Origin: Heterodera schachtii
Taxonomy: Eukaryota > Nematoda > Chromadorea > Rhabditida > Heteroderidae
Direction: 5' to 3'
NCBI GenBank assembly: GCA_023374025.1
Contig: SIJG01000034.1
Span: 895,893 to 959,892 of the forward strand
DNA: 64,000 nucleotides
This document shows, piece by piece, positions 30,675 through 41,683 of the stretch. Below the pieces are notes generated by a model, which did no database searches, was not told the DNA's origin, and was given only the letters and a program-made list of their open reading frames with translations. Within the stretch, counting starts at the first letter, position 1. Every line of letters begins with the position of its first letter. The position numbers and the translations under genes were made by a program.

Positions 30675-31922
30675 GATCATTTGTATATATTTTTTAATAA
30701 TAGTTCTAAATTTGTCAAAAATTTTATTAAAATTCTTCGTTTTCATTGAAATTGATGTGAAAAATAATAAATATTAATAGAAGGGCTAAGAATCTTTTTC
30801 TGGCAAATTTACACCCCCCAAATTTAAATTTTTTGCACTTATTTTCCAATTCGGCCCAACCCTGGCGAACAATTTGACCGTTTATGCTTAAGCTTAAGCA
30901 AAGATTTCATTCATTTTTGTCATTTTCATTTCAAAATTGTTCTTTGGCATAATGTTTTAATTGGGACCGGCAATTTTTAATTCAAAAATTCTTTTGCGGT
31001 TTTGTTTTTTATTCCCGAATTTAAATTTTAAATTTGCCAACCTCGAAACCGGTTCTTGGCGTAAATTATGGAACAATTCGAAGATGGAAGAAACAATTCG
31101 GAATGATCAAATTTATAACGAAAAGGGAAAAAATGAAAATTATAGTTCAGTTTATAATGCATTTTCGATTTGTACCTTTTCTATAATTTTTTTAAATTTG
31201 GATTTCAAATTTCATTCGTGAAACAATAAAACCATTTGAAAAATAATGAATTTATATTTCCGTTGACAACATTAAAATTGTTTTTTATTTTAGCAAAGAA
31301 TTTTAAGATGGAAAGCCAAACAATTTCAAACAAGCCTTGTTGGGATGACATTATCAAAACAATTTGTTCCCTGATCCGGCCTCTCCCAAGTCGGTCAAAT
31401 CGGTAAACCGGCCAAACGGGAGTTGCAACCGTCCAATACCAAGTTTAATTAATTTGACTAAGTTTAAGCAAATTTTTCTTTATTATTTAGTAAAATTAAA
31501 ACAATCATTAATTTAAATATTTATATTATTGATACGGACGGGATTTTCAAGTAATCGGGCCCGAAAGCGGTTTCCTCTTGGTAAAAATTTAAATTGTTAA
31601 AAAAATGTGCCAGATGTTTTCGAGAATGCATTTATTTACGTATTTAAAAATTATTATTTTTTAAAGACACAAATAAATGAAATTTATTATTAATTCAAAT
31701 ATCGAAGAAATAAAATTGCGAAAGCTTAAACAAACACAGGCGATATTTGTGATTTTTAAACTATTGGCACTTTTATTTTGAAGAATTTTCATTTATACGA
31801 TTTTAAAACAAATTTGTCCCATTAAAAAGAAAGTCTTTAATAAAATGATTGGTTTAAAAATGGCCGAAATATGGACGAAAATACCAAAGTGCTACTTTTA
31901 TTTAAAAATAAATTCTTCCTTT
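30675..31922. other. Intergenic, no gene supported
   Basis: Short HTH-like phrases (GATGGAAGAAACAATTC near 31082) show a remnant of the family. 30860 carries CGGCCCAACCCTGG, which resembles a hAT-type end without a partner. The remainder is AT-rich with a somewhat GC-richer patch at 31370-31430. No convincing frame. Confidence 0.4.
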
Positions 31923-32613
31923 TCATTCTCCCGTTCTTTCTTTTTCCACTTTTTTCTTCCAATTAAAAATGCTATTTCGACTAATTTTCAATGTTTTTGC
32001 AATTTCCTTGTCACTCATTTTCGGATTTTCTTTTTTTATTTGCCAATAAATTTCCATTTTTTCTTTCTCCGTTATAAATTTACAACGAATTCCAAATTGT
32101 TTCTTCCATTTGTAATTGTGTCCTCGGCTTACTCCAATTTTCTTACAAATTTCGGCATAATTTTGTTGACATTCTTTCGATGAATATTTTCTCTTTTGCT
32201 TATATTTATTTTTCATTCCAATGAATTTTTGTACAATTTTAAATTTTTCTTCGTCAGTTTTTAATTTCGACAGATTTATAATTTTTTGATTAAGTCCTAA
32301 TTCTTTAATCCATTCATAAATTTTCTTCGATTTGTTCCCAATTTTTTCGCTATTTTTATTCAATTTTATTCCATTCTTTTTTTGAGTATTTTCTTCCTTT
32401 TTGCTTTATTTTTTCTTTTATTTTATAAAATTTTTGAATTATTTCTCTTTTTTTGAGTTCATTTCGTTTTTCTTCTTCTTTCTCTTCCCATTTTTCTCCA
32501 AATATTTCGTCAAATGATTTCTGTTGTAATTTTTCATGAGCTGATTCAATTTGATCAATTTTGGTGATCAAAAATAAAATAACATTAAAAAAGAATAATA
32601 TAAATAAATTCAT
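31923..32613 (-). pseudogene. HTH-repeat family copy, three-HTH form with frameshift in HTH1
   Basis: Minus strand. 32613-32356 encodes the signal peptide and linker (DEIFGEKWEEKEEEKR) and ends just inside HTH1. 32363-31923 continues in another frame with KKIYEWIKELG, HTH2 (GVSRGHNYKWKKQFG) and HTH3 (SRNSIFNWKKKV). The slip is in the A-rich segment around 32345-32360. All three HTH units are otherwise recognisable. Upstream block at 32614-32830. Confidence 0.75.
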
Positions 32614-32830
32614 TTTAATTCTAAATTTCTGTTATAAAAAATATTCCTTTAATAATATAGAAAGAATAAAAAGTGAAAATGAAACAGCTTTAACTGATTT
32701 TCATTTTATTTTTGTGGAAATGATTTTTAAATAATTTTTTTTCTTATTGAATTATGGCTTAACAAAATTATAAAAAGCATCTTTAATTGATTTTCGAGTT
32801 TAAAAAAAAAGATTTTATTTATCAAATCTA
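32614..32830 (-). promoter_or_regulatory. Conserved upstream block (minus strand)
   Basis: Reverse complement of the family block: AATCAATTAAAGATGC, CCATAATTCAATAAG, CACAAAAATAAAATG and CACTTTTTATTC. It confirms that the block moves with the gene in either orientation. Confidence 0.45.
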
Positions 32831-33659
32831 TTGAAAAATAAGAGAATTGAAAAAGATGCTCCTTTTAATAATTCCAAAACATAATGAATTACTAATGACT
32901 CGGCTACTAATTGGTTTTAAAAGTTAAATTTACAACAAAAGAAATTCTGATTAATTTAAAGAATTGTTAGGATTATTGAACAAATATATTTATAAGTAGA
33001 ACAGAAAAATTACTTAATTTATTGAAATAATTACTTTTTTTCTTTTATACAACTTTTTATAATGTTCATTAGAAATTAATTTTTTGATCTTTTTGTCATG
33101 ACTTCATTATTTTTGTACTTACAATTAGCAACAATTTTGTAAAATTATGAGGAATAAAAAATGAAAAAAACGAAAAAATTTCAAAAATTAATCGCTGAAA
33201 ATATGGGAATAATCGAATTAAAACCTAAACTCAAAAAATCATTTATTTAATAAAATATGGACTAAAAAGGCCCAAATATGGACAAAAAAGCTGAAAAATA
33301 CAATCGAAACAAATTCACCGAATCCAATTGAAAAAATAAACTGATTTTATGCCAGTTATCTTGACAATGATTTGATAAAATATAAGAATTACGACTTACT
33401 CCAATTTTATTAAAAATGCTTTTTCATTTTCAATTTGTTTGGATTTTTCAAATTTAAAAGTCCCGAGGATAAGAATTTTATCAATTATTTTTTCTTGTTA
33501 TTTAATGTAAATTTTCTGCATGTCCTAATTTTGGAAAAATTAACCACAATAAATAATTGTCTGAATTTTTAAATGTGTATTGATTTTTGTAATAAATGCA
33601 AACCAATAAAAAATGGCCAAAAATTTCGGGGTTCGGTGTCGGGGCTGAGTCGGGTTGAA

Positions 33660-33890
33660 AGCCTAGATTAAAGAATGAGGGCTCAACCAAAAAATACAAA
33701 AAAGATACCAATCGAAAACTGATGAAGAAAAATTGAAATTTTACAAAAAAATTCATTGAAATGATAAACGAAAATATACACAAAAAGAAAATATTCGCTA
33801 AAAAAATGGCACCAAAATTATGCCGAAATTGGTAGGAAAATTGGGTTCGCAATGGAACAATTATTGAATGGAAGAAAGAATAATAAAATT
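33660..33890 (+). pseudogene. HTH family relic, HTH1 end to HTH2
   Basis: Recognisable pieces are AAAACTGATGAAGAAAAATT, CAAAATTATGCCGAAATTGG and GAACAATTATTGAATGGAAG. There are several frame breaks, and a poly-A tract of about 22 bases follows at 33905. No coding capacity. Confidence 0.6.
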
Positions 33891-34093
33891 TAATTTAAAA
33901 AAATAACAAAAAAAAAAAAAAAAAAAAATTCTGAAAAATTGAAATTATAGTTAGAATTCTATTAAAAAAATTATTTCCACCAAAATGGAGTTTCCTAATG
34001 TTTTTCATTTTTCGCTTTTATTATTTCGATATTATTAAAGGAATAATTTTTATAAGAGAAACCAATTGGAAAAATATATTTTTTAAAACTCAA

Positions 34094-34626
34094 AATGAAT
34101 TTATTCATATTATTCTTTTTGAATGTTATTTTATTTTTCATGACAAAAATTGATCAAATTGATCAGCAAATAAAAAATTACAACAAAAGTCATTTGGCGA
34201 AATATTTGGAGAAAATGGGAAGAAAAATTTGAAGAAAAATTTGAAGAAAAAAAAGAAATAATTGGAAAATATTATAAAATAAAAGAGAAAATAAAGCAAA
34301 AAGGAAGAAAATATTCAACAAAAGAATGGAATAAAATTAATTCAAAAATTGCGAAAAAATTGGGGACAAACCAAAATTATATTTATAAATGGATTAACAA
34401 ATTTGGTCTTAATCAAAAGAATTGCTATAAATCAAAAACTGATGAAGAAAAAATTGAAATTGTGCAAAAATTTATTGGAATGACAAACGAATTTAAGCAA
34501 AAACGGAAATATTCAAGAAAAGAATGGCGACAAAATTATGCCGAAATTTGTAAGAAAATTGAAGTTAGCCAATTCATAATTAAAAAATGGAAGAAACAAT
34601 TTGGGGAAGAAATTTTGAAGGACTGA
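34094..34626 (+). pseudogene. HTH-repeat family copy, frameshift after signal peptide
   Basis: The signal peptide is intact (MNLFILFFLNVILFFMTKID), but one base is missing at CAAATTGATCAGC (others have CAAATTGAATCAGC), and GAGAAAATGGG lacks another A. From about 34215 the frame is open through HTH1 (GTNQNYIYKWINKFG) and HTH2 (EVSQFIIKKWKKQFG) to GEEILKD and the stop at 34626. This is a two-HTH form with a damaged N-terminus. Confidence 0.7.
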
Positions 34627-34867
34627 AAAAACGGAAAAATTTATGAAAATTTGGATAAATTTATTTAAAAAATTATCAGTGCTCGAAAAAAAACAGATTT
34701 GTTATATAATTTTTCAAAAAAGATTGTATTTTGTATTTTCATAAATAAATGTTTTAAATATTTGCTTTTTGTTAATTTATTGGACAATTTTGAGACGAAA
34801 ATGGAGGAGGATTGAAATCATTTTATATTAATGCACTTTCTTTTGAATTCGATAAATTGAGACTTTT

Positions 34868-35060
34868 TGAACCATAACTTTGTTCATTGTCAATCAAATT
34901 AAGCATTGTTGGTGTTGTTCAATAGCTCTGTGTGTTTAGTATTAATTTGCAAAATTTCAAAAATTTTCGTTAAGTTTCAAAAAAGTTATGGCCAGAAGGA
35001 ACTTAAAAACCTAGTATTTCGAACTTTTTTTGCCCTGATTTTTTGTGCATGAATAACAAT
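34868..35060. repeat. Dispersed repeat with GTTATGGCC phrase
   Basis: Second good copy of the repeat at 29565-29725, with CATAACTTTGTTC, TCAATAGCTCTGTG, GCAAAATTTCAAAAATTTTC and AAAGTTATGGCCAGAAGG in the same order. Confidence 0.55.
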
Positions 35061-35201
35061 TTTTGTAAATTTGCAGTTTAATAGCGTTTTTCAAATGCTT
35101 TCGAATAATAGGCAAGAATGTTTAATTTGGTTGAGAAAGAAAATAGTTATGGTCCAAAATTCGTTCGACGACGTTTTTTCCTGGTCCGGTCCGCAAATTG
35201 G

Positions 35202-35565
35202 ATCAATTTTTCTGATCAAAAATAAAATAAAATTCAACAAAAGTTTTATATTTAATACAGGCAAAGTCAGCTTTTATTTCGAAACTATCAAATTTTAAAA
35301 AGAAATCCAAAAATATTCAGCCAAAGAATGGAAACAAAAATATGCCGAAATTTGCAAAAAAAATTTAGTTAAGAAATGGAAGAAACAATTTGGAATTAGC
35401 AAGAAAATAATAAAGAAGGAAGAAAAAATAATAAAAATGAAAATTTATTGGCAAATAAAAAGAGAAAATCCAAAAAAAGAGTGAACAGAAAATTGCCGAA
35501 ATGATGCAAATTAATAGAAAGACAATTTCAAAATGGAAGAAACAATTAGGGGAAGACACATACGG
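35202..35565 (+). pseudogene. HTH family relic (HTH2-HTH3) with duplicated 5' flank
   Basis: 35300-35565 contains HTH2 and HTH3 codons with frame breaks (GAATGGAAACAAAAATATGC, AAAATGGAAGAAACAATTAG). The preceding 100 bp (TTTTTCTGATCAAAAATAAA to TTTCGAAACTATCAAA) plus HTH2 recur in the same direction at 36606-36830. The TACGGAT element starts directly after GGGGAAGA. Confidence 0.65.
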
Positions 35566-36455
35566 ATTACGGACTTACGGACTAAAAATCCGGAAAATCC
35601 GTAGTCCGTAAAAATCCGTATCCAGGAAAAATACGGATCCGTATACGGATACGGATTTTTTAAAAATTCTTTTATATTTAATAAAAAATACCCCCCACCT
35701 CTGCCGAGGCCAAAATTTTTACGGAAAAAATGCTCAAAAATGTTTTCTTACACGAACATTTATTGCTTTTCACCCCACTTTTTTTCGCGGCGCGCTTTTT
35801 CAAAAAAATTTTTTAGGAACCGGCGGTGCCTATAGGCGCCGCCAGGAAAATTTTTATAATTTGATTTTAACTTGATAACAGATTTACACCAAAAAAGATT
35901 TTTAACCATTTCATGAATTTCGTTGACAAATATTCATAAAAAATATTTATAATTTTGAAAAATTTACAAAACCAAGTTCGTAAAAAATTTAGAAATTGAA
36001 AAACGAAATTCATTTCTTAAAAAAATTTACAAATTGAAAAAAATTAAATAGAATTTCGTAAAAGTTCAATGAAATGCAATTCAATAACGTAAAGGTTTGA
36101 GTTTTTTGCACAAAAATTTTGCTTTTTTCCAATTTTTTTCGATTTTTGCCAAAAATTTTACGAAATAGACACTCGCCAATTCCAAAGTATTGGCGAATTG
36201 ACTGCATAAAATTTAAAAATATAATCCGCTTCACATTAAAACGCCAAAAAAAAAAAAAAATCCGTAATCCGTATCAAGAATTGTACGGATCGGGATCGGG
36301 ATTACGGACTAGGCACCCATATGGATTACGGATTTACGGATTAAAAATCCGTAAAATCCGTAGTCCGTAAAAAATCCGTATCGGCCGAAAAAAATACGGA
36401 TTACGGACTACGGATCCGTAAAAATCCGTATACGGATCCTGTCCGTATCCGATCT
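35566..36455. mobile_element. Putative non-autonomous element with TACGGAT subterminal repeats
   Basis: Both ends (35570-35660 and 36255-36450) consist of many copies of ATACGGAT / ATCCGTA in both orientations. The centre holds the GC hairpin GGCGGTGCC...GGCGCCGCC at 35822 and AT-rich filler. Dense short repeats near both ends resemble subterminal transposase-binding arrays of hAT elements. The right terminus CCGATCTCTA and the left terminus are not convincing inverted repeats and no 8-bp duplication was found, so the exact limits are uncertain. No ORF of note. Confidence 0.6.
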
Positions 36456-36605
36456 CTAATTTATTATTTGGCGATCAGTAGAGTTGTGTAATGTTTTATA
36501 GTTTATTTTAATTTGAAAATCCAATTTATTTTTAAAAAAAATCATTTCCATAAAATAAATAATACTCATTAATCGTGAAATCTAATCATTTGGATTTTAT
36601 TAAGC

Positions 36606-36835
36606 AAATTATCAATTTTTTTGATCAAAAATAAAATAAAATTCAACAAAAGTTTTATATTTATACAGGCAAAGTCAGCTTTTATTTCGAAACTATCAAA
36701 TTTAAAAAAGAAATCCAAAAATATTCAGCCAAAGAATGGAAACAAAATTATGCCGAAATTTGCAAAAAAAATTTAATTAAGAAATGGAAGAAACATTTGT
36801 TATTCTCAGTAAAAAAAAATAACGGAGAAAGAAAA
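36606..36835 (+). pseudogene. HTH family relic, direct duplicate of 35202-35420
   Basis: Repeats the HTH2 relic and its 5' flank, ending in AAGAAATGGAAGAAACATTT. Together with 35202-35565 it brackets the TACGGAT element, so the element and relic were either duplicated together or the element inserted between tandem copies. Confidence 0.6.
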
Positions 36836-37139
36836 AAAACGGATTAAAAAATTAGTTCCATTTAATTGCTCACTTCTTAAAGTCGTTGACGGAATTTTAT
36901 CGGCACCTGAAATTAAAAAGTTTATTCTTTTTATGATACTGAACTTCGAAATTGCATTCTCTCCATAATAAATTCGAAAATAAAAACTTACTGCATGCAT
37001 TGAGCAAAGTGAATCTCATAAAGCAAATTATGTCTAAGAATCCTACCCAAAAAAGTGATCAGACCGTAACAAATTTATAGAGTTGGCGCTATAATAATTA
37101 AGAAAACATGTTAAAGAGAAAATTTACTAAACGTCATTC

Positions 37140-37500
37140 TTTCAGAATTATAAACAAAAATCAGTAAGGAAGAAGAAAAAGGGGAAGAAAAAAGAAAAAT
37201 AATTGAAAAATATTTTAAAATAAAATGAAAAAATAAAACAAAAAGGAAGAACATTTTCAAAAAATGAATGGGGAAAAACTGAAAGTGCCAAAAAATTAGG
37301 GACAAATCGAACAAAAATTTATAATGGATTAAAGAATTGGGGATTAATAAAAGAATACAGAAAAGCTACAAATTTAATAACTGATGAAAAAAAATAGAAA
37401 TTGTACAAAAATTCATTGAAATAGCAAATGAATATAAACAAAAAGGAAAATATTCAAGAAAAGAATGGCATCAAATTTATGCCGAAATTTGTTTTAAAAA
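37140..37500 (+). pseudogene. HTH family relic, heavily decayed
   Basis: Ordered matches to the linker (AGGAAGAAGAAAAAGG), HTH1 (TTAGGGACAAATCG), the middle linker (AACTGATGAAAAAAAATAG) and HTH2 start (GAATGGCATCAAATTTATGC). Many indels; no signal peptide and no HTH3. Confidence 0.6.
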
Positions 37501-38084
37501 AATAATATTTGGCGAGATATGTTTCACCAATATTTAGATTTGGATTTTAAATTTCATTTGTAAAACTATCAAACTTTGATGAATATACATAACCAATTTT
37601 ATTCTGTTAACATTTATTTCATTTATTTGTAGCAATAATTTAGAAAAAATTGAATTTACTTTCTTTTTGTGTCATTTTGTTTGAAAATTAAATGAAATAA
37701 ATTTTTAAATATAGGAATGATGAAAAACAAAAAAATATATATTCAAATTCGGTATTTGAAAGAATAAATTCAAAAAAAAAATTATGACAAAAATAGTATT
37801 ATGTAAAACTTGATTAAAAAATTAACAAAAAAGTTCTGAAAAATTGAAAATATTAGTTGGGGTAAATAAAATGAATTAGAAAATTTCTAATTATTACAAA
37901 AATTCTTGTTTTTAAACATTAAAATGATAGAAACTATTTTTTATATTAATTACAAATTTAATTTATTACTTAAAGTAAAAAATAGATTAAAAAATTATTC
38001 CCACAAAATGGAGTATTTCTCATTTAGCTTTTTATTGTTTCTATATTATTAAATGAATAACTTTTAAAAAAGAAAAAAGTGAAA

Positions 38085-38645
38085 ATGAATTTATTCGTAT
38101 TATTCTTTTTGTGTGTTATATAATTTTTGATCACCAAAATTGGTCAAATTGAATCAGCTAATGAAAAATTGAAACAAAAACCATTCGACGAAATATTTGG
38201 AGACAAATGGGAAGAAAAAGAAGAAAATGAAAACAAAAAAAGAGAAATAATTGCAAAATTTTATAAAATAAAAGAAAAAATAAAGGAAAAAGGAGGAAAA
38301 TATTCAAAAAAAGAATGGAATAAAATTGAATATAAAATAACGAAAAAATTGGGGACAAATCAAAAGAAAATTTATGAATGGCTTAAAGAATTGGGGCTTA
38401 ATCAAAGACCAAATATAAGTTACAAATCAAAAACTGATGAACAAAAACTTTTAATTGTGCAGAAATTTATTTAAAATGAAAAATGAATATAAGCAAAAAA
38501 GAAAATATTCAAGCAAGGAATGGCACCAAAATTATGCCGAAATTTGTAAGAAAATTGGAGTAAGCCGTTCATAATTAATAAATGGAAGAAACAATTTGGA
38601 GTTAGCAAGAAAATAATATCGAAAGAAGAAAAAATAGTAAAAATT
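38085..38645 (+). pseudogene. HTH-repeat family copy with in-frame stop in signal peptide
   Basis: The ATG at 38085 opens MNLFVLFFLCVI and is stopped by TAA where paralogues have TTA. Beyond it the frame is open (DEIFGDKWEEKEENENKKRE, HTH1 GTNQKKIYEWLKELG) to 38474, where another slip ends it (KFI, stop). HTH2 follows in a different frame (GTAAGCCGTTCATAATTAAT). Two independent lesions make this a clear pseudogene. Confidence 0.8.
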
Positions 38646-38740
38646 TAATGTTAATCTATTTAAAGCATGATTTGGCAAAGATTTTTATACAAATATTTTG
38701 TCATTTTGCATATATTATTTAATATTAGCTTTTTCATAAT

Positions 38741-39215
38741 TATATGCGTTATTGGAAAATGCGTCGTGGGAAATGCGTCAGTGGAAAAAGGGTCAGTGAT
38801 ACAAATATTTTTAAAATAAATTTCTGTAGCATTAAGTATTGTAGCATAAAGGAATTCCATAAGAACTTCTTTCTGAATTCGAGTCCCAGACCCAAACTCG
38901 AACAAAAAGTCGAAAGCCCAAAAATTTCGAATTTAGCATTTTTGGTTCAAAATTGGTTAAATATATGGAAAGAATTGAAAGCCATCAATCCTGCAATAAG
39001 AAATAATTTAAGCCATTTTTGAATCAAAAATGCTAAATTCAAAATTTTTACTTTCGACTTTTTTATTCGAGTTCGAGTCCGGAGTTCGAAATTAATCGAA
39101 ATGGATGCGCATTCGTGGTCTGCGGCATCGAAAATCAAAGGAACTTGTTTTTATCGCATTAATTTTTGTCACTGACGCATTTTCCACTGACGCATTTTCC
39201 GGTCACGATCCATTT
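38741..39215. mobile_element. Foldback element with nested inverted repeats
   Basis: The outer arms carry repeated GGAAAATGCGTCAGTG motifs: GAAAATGCGTC and AAATGCGTCAGTGG near 38755-38785, and their complements GTCACTGACGCATTTTCC and ACTGACGCATTTTCC at 39167-39202. A second inverted pair lies inside (about 38880-38962 and 39005-39088), sharing AAAGTCGAAAG and TTTAGCATTTTTG. No coding region. Typical of a foldback or MITE-like element built from repeated subterminal motifs. Confidence 0.65.
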
Positions 39216-39346
39216 TACTGGCTATTTAATTTAGACCCTTAATTTAATGTGCCTATTTAAAAAAAATATATATGAATTTTGCTTTTTCAAATAAATAATT
39301 TAACAATGCCAAACGCGTGACTCACGACACGAGGAGCATCAAGCAG

Positions 39347-39731
39347 TTAACTGCTCTTCGTTGAGTTTCTTAAACTCAAAATCGCGTACCAGCCTTTTGT
39401 GGCGGTTGATAAATCCGCGAAATTCCTCCTCGTCTTTTTCGGCAAACAATGTTTGCTGTACTCGGTGTAGCCCGTTTCGGTCAGCTTTGTCAGCAACAGC
39501 TTAACCTTCAATTCGTCCTGTAGGTTCGGTGCTGAGCATTCAAGCGCGAGGGCAAAGCGTTCCAGCCAACCCTCGATGTTGCTTTCGTCGTGGTCACCAA
39601 GACCAAAACAGTCGAAATTTGCCAAACTTGGCATTTGAGTCGGTTGCACTGGTGCTGCCACCTTTGCTTGTTGAGCATGTCAAAAACTGCTGAAACACAT
39701 CAAACAATTGGCGAATTGCTGCTTCGGCCAT
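39347..39731 (-). pseudogene. LTR retrotransposon gag 5' end, frameshifted
   Basis: Minus strand. Translation from 39731 gives MAEAAIRQLFDVFQQFLTCS, then a one-base slip near 39660. The other frame continues SLANFDCFGLGDHDESNIEG, WLERFALALECSAPNLQDEL and KLTETGYTEYSKHCLPKKTR to 39347. The WLERFALAL and LTKLTETGYTEY patterns are typical of gag proteins of nematode LTR elements. It starts about 120 bp after a primer-binding site and LTR end (39851-39862), as a gag gene should. The rest of the element is missing. Confidence 0.65.
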
Positions 39732-39850
39732 TTTTGAATTTTAATGCTCACGAAGATTGAACAGCGGATGATCAACAACTAAAAAGTTGAACGATCAAAA
39801 TTGTTTGGTCGAAAACCAAAACAAAAAGTCGAGTTGAGTTCGGTTTGCAG

Positions 39851-39860
39851 GGCGTCGCCA
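39851..39860 (-). other. Retrotransposon primer-binding site
   Basis: On the minus strand TGGCGACGCC follows the LTR end by one base. A TGG start with this core is the usual tRNA primer-binding site form of Gypsy-like elements. Its position between LTR end and gag supports the reading. Confidence 0.55.
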
Positions 39861-39861
39861 A

Positions 39862-40040
39862 TGTTGTGCCGTCAAATCCCAAATCGGCGAAGTGAATAAA
39901 TAAAGGATTTATTCAAGTTGGTAAGACACAAATAAATAGGGTGAGGATTCTTAGGTTTTTACTTATTTTTTCTGCGGCTTTAACACGACGAGAAATGTAG
40001 GAAAAACATGTTTTTTGTACGGAAATTCTTCGTTTTAACG
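39862..40040 (-). repeat. 3' part of a 5' LTR (outer limit unknown)
   Basis: On the minus strand the LTR would end ...GACGGCACAACA at 39862, right before the primer-binding site. The far end cannot be placed because no second LTR is in the window; 40040 is a nominal limit. Confidence 0.4.
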
Positions 40041-40219
40041 CCCCTATCCGACCCTAGAAATCCCTATTTTGGATGTTCGCCCCGTAAAAATCCCTATTTT
40101 GAGTGTTCGCCCCTAAAATAAGTTTTTATCCCTATTTTGGCGTTTCGACCTTATTTTCGCCCCTATTTCGCGATTTTTGGGAAATTTATTAACAAAAATG
40201 CAATAAATGAAAAATACAT

Positions 40220-40430
40220 ACCTAAGAATCGACCACAAATTTTCAAAAAATGCACCCCTAAGAATCGACCTAAAAATTTTCAAAAAATGCACCCCCTAAG
40301 AATCGACCTAAAAATTTTCAAAAAAATACACCCCTAAGAATCGACCTAAAAATCTTCAAAAAAATGCACCCCTAAGAATCGACCTAAAAATTTTCAAAAA
40401 AAATACACCCCTAAGAATCGACCCTTAAAT
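40220..40430. repeat. Tandem array of about 40-bp units (CCCTAAGAATCGACC)
   Basis: About six units, each CCCTAAGAATCGACCTAAAA followed by TTTTCAAAAAATGCACC, with length differences in the A-runs. Single or double diverged monomers of the same unit occur at about 690-740, 1510-1560, 3985-4050 and 58300-58365. Confidence 0.8.
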
Positions 40431-40559
40431 CCCGAAAATTTCGAAATGTACTTCATTTCTGACTGCAATCAGTAAAAAAATAAACGAATGACAACTGACA
40501 AAAGAGTACCGATCCCAACAAAAATTAATTTATGATTTTTTAATTTTTATTATTTTTCA

Positions 40560-40870
40560 CCCTAGGTAATTTTGGATTCATTTTATTTGAAAATAAAAGA
40601 AATTAAATTTTTTCTGTATAAAAGAGGGTCAACATGAAAATTATTTTAGAAATTGTGGTAAAAGGAAAACAAATCTCTTTATTGAAAACTAATTGTTTTT
40701 TAATTTTTATCATTTTTCACCCTAGCAAAAACCCAAGGAGTTTTACAGGGCCTCAAAAATCGAAAATTTAGGCTTACTTGGAGCCCAGTTCCAGCATTGT
40801 TCAGTTTTTAATGATACCCTCCCAATCCGTGCTTTTCGCTTATTTTCACTAAAGAAAAATTTCAAAATTA
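40560..40870 (-). repeat. 3' flank repeat, subgroup B, inverted
   Basis: Reverse complement of 13850-14080 and 18640-18960 (GGAGTTTTACAGGGCCTC and TTAGGCTTACTTGGAGCCCA on the plus strand). It lies 3' of the minus-strand HTH copy at 41012-41683, as expected. Confidence 0.65.
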
Positions 40871-41011
40871 GGGTAATTTTAAATAATTTTTTAATACAAA
40901 TTCAAAAAAAATGAAAAAAAAACTAGAAATTGGTCACAGTTTCTGATAATTTTTTTGGCAATTTTTCCAATTTTTCTTATAATCATCCTTTCAATCTTCA
41001 ATATTTCTTTT

Positions 41012-41683
41012 ATCCAAACAGTTTCTTCCATTTAGAAATGTTAGTTCTATCAATTTTCGATTTTTGCAATTGCCCGTTCACTCTTTTTTGGGTTTTCTCT
41101 TTTTATTTCCCAGTATTTTTTCATTTTTTCCATTTTTTGTTCCTCCGTTATTATACAGCGAATGCCAAATTGTTTCTTCCATTTGTAAATATGTTCTCGG
41201 CTTACTCCAATTTTCTTACAAATTTCTTTATAATTTTTTTGCCATTCTTTTGGCGAATATTTCTCTTTTTTCTTTATATTCATTTTTCATTGCAATGAAT
41301 TTTTGCACAATTTCAATTTTTTCTTCATCAGTTTTTGATTTATAGCAATTCTTTTGATTAAGGCCAAATTCTTTAATCCATTTATAAATTTTATTTCGAT
41401 TTGTACCCAATTTTTTTGCTATTTTACTATCAATTTTAGTCCATTTTTTCGCTGAGAATTTTCTTCCTTTTTGCTTTATTTTTTCTTTTATTTTATAATA
41501 TTTTCCAATTATTTCTCTTTTTTTGAGTTCATTTCGTTGTTTTTCTTCTTTTTCTTCCCATTTTTCTCCAAATATTTCGTCAAATGACTTTTGTTGCAAT
41601 TTTTTATTTGTTGACTCAATTTGATCAATTTTGACGATCGAAAATAAAATAATATTTAAAAAGAATAACATGAATAAATTCAT
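41012..41683 (-). pseudogene. HTH-repeat family copy, three-HTH form with frameshifts
   Basis: Minus strand. 41683-41228 encodes the signal peptide MNLFMLFFLNIILFSIVKID, DEIFGEKWEEKEEKQR, HTH1 (GTNRNKIYKWIKEFG) and the start of HTH2, then slips at about 41275. 41283-41050 carries HTH2 (GVSREHIYKWKKQFG) and the start of HTH3, and a further deletion at about 41055 breaks HTH3 (AIAKIEN, stop). Its subgroup B 3' flank links it to the copies at 12991 and 17963. Confidence 0.75.

Noticed and set aside
40137..40337. ORF with repeated KKIHPKNRPKIFK-type units
   Set aside because: Translation of the CCCTAAGAATCGACC tandem array.
40220..40430. CRISPR-like array of spaced repeats
   Set aside because: Units are contiguous with no unique spacers, and the genome is eukaryotic.
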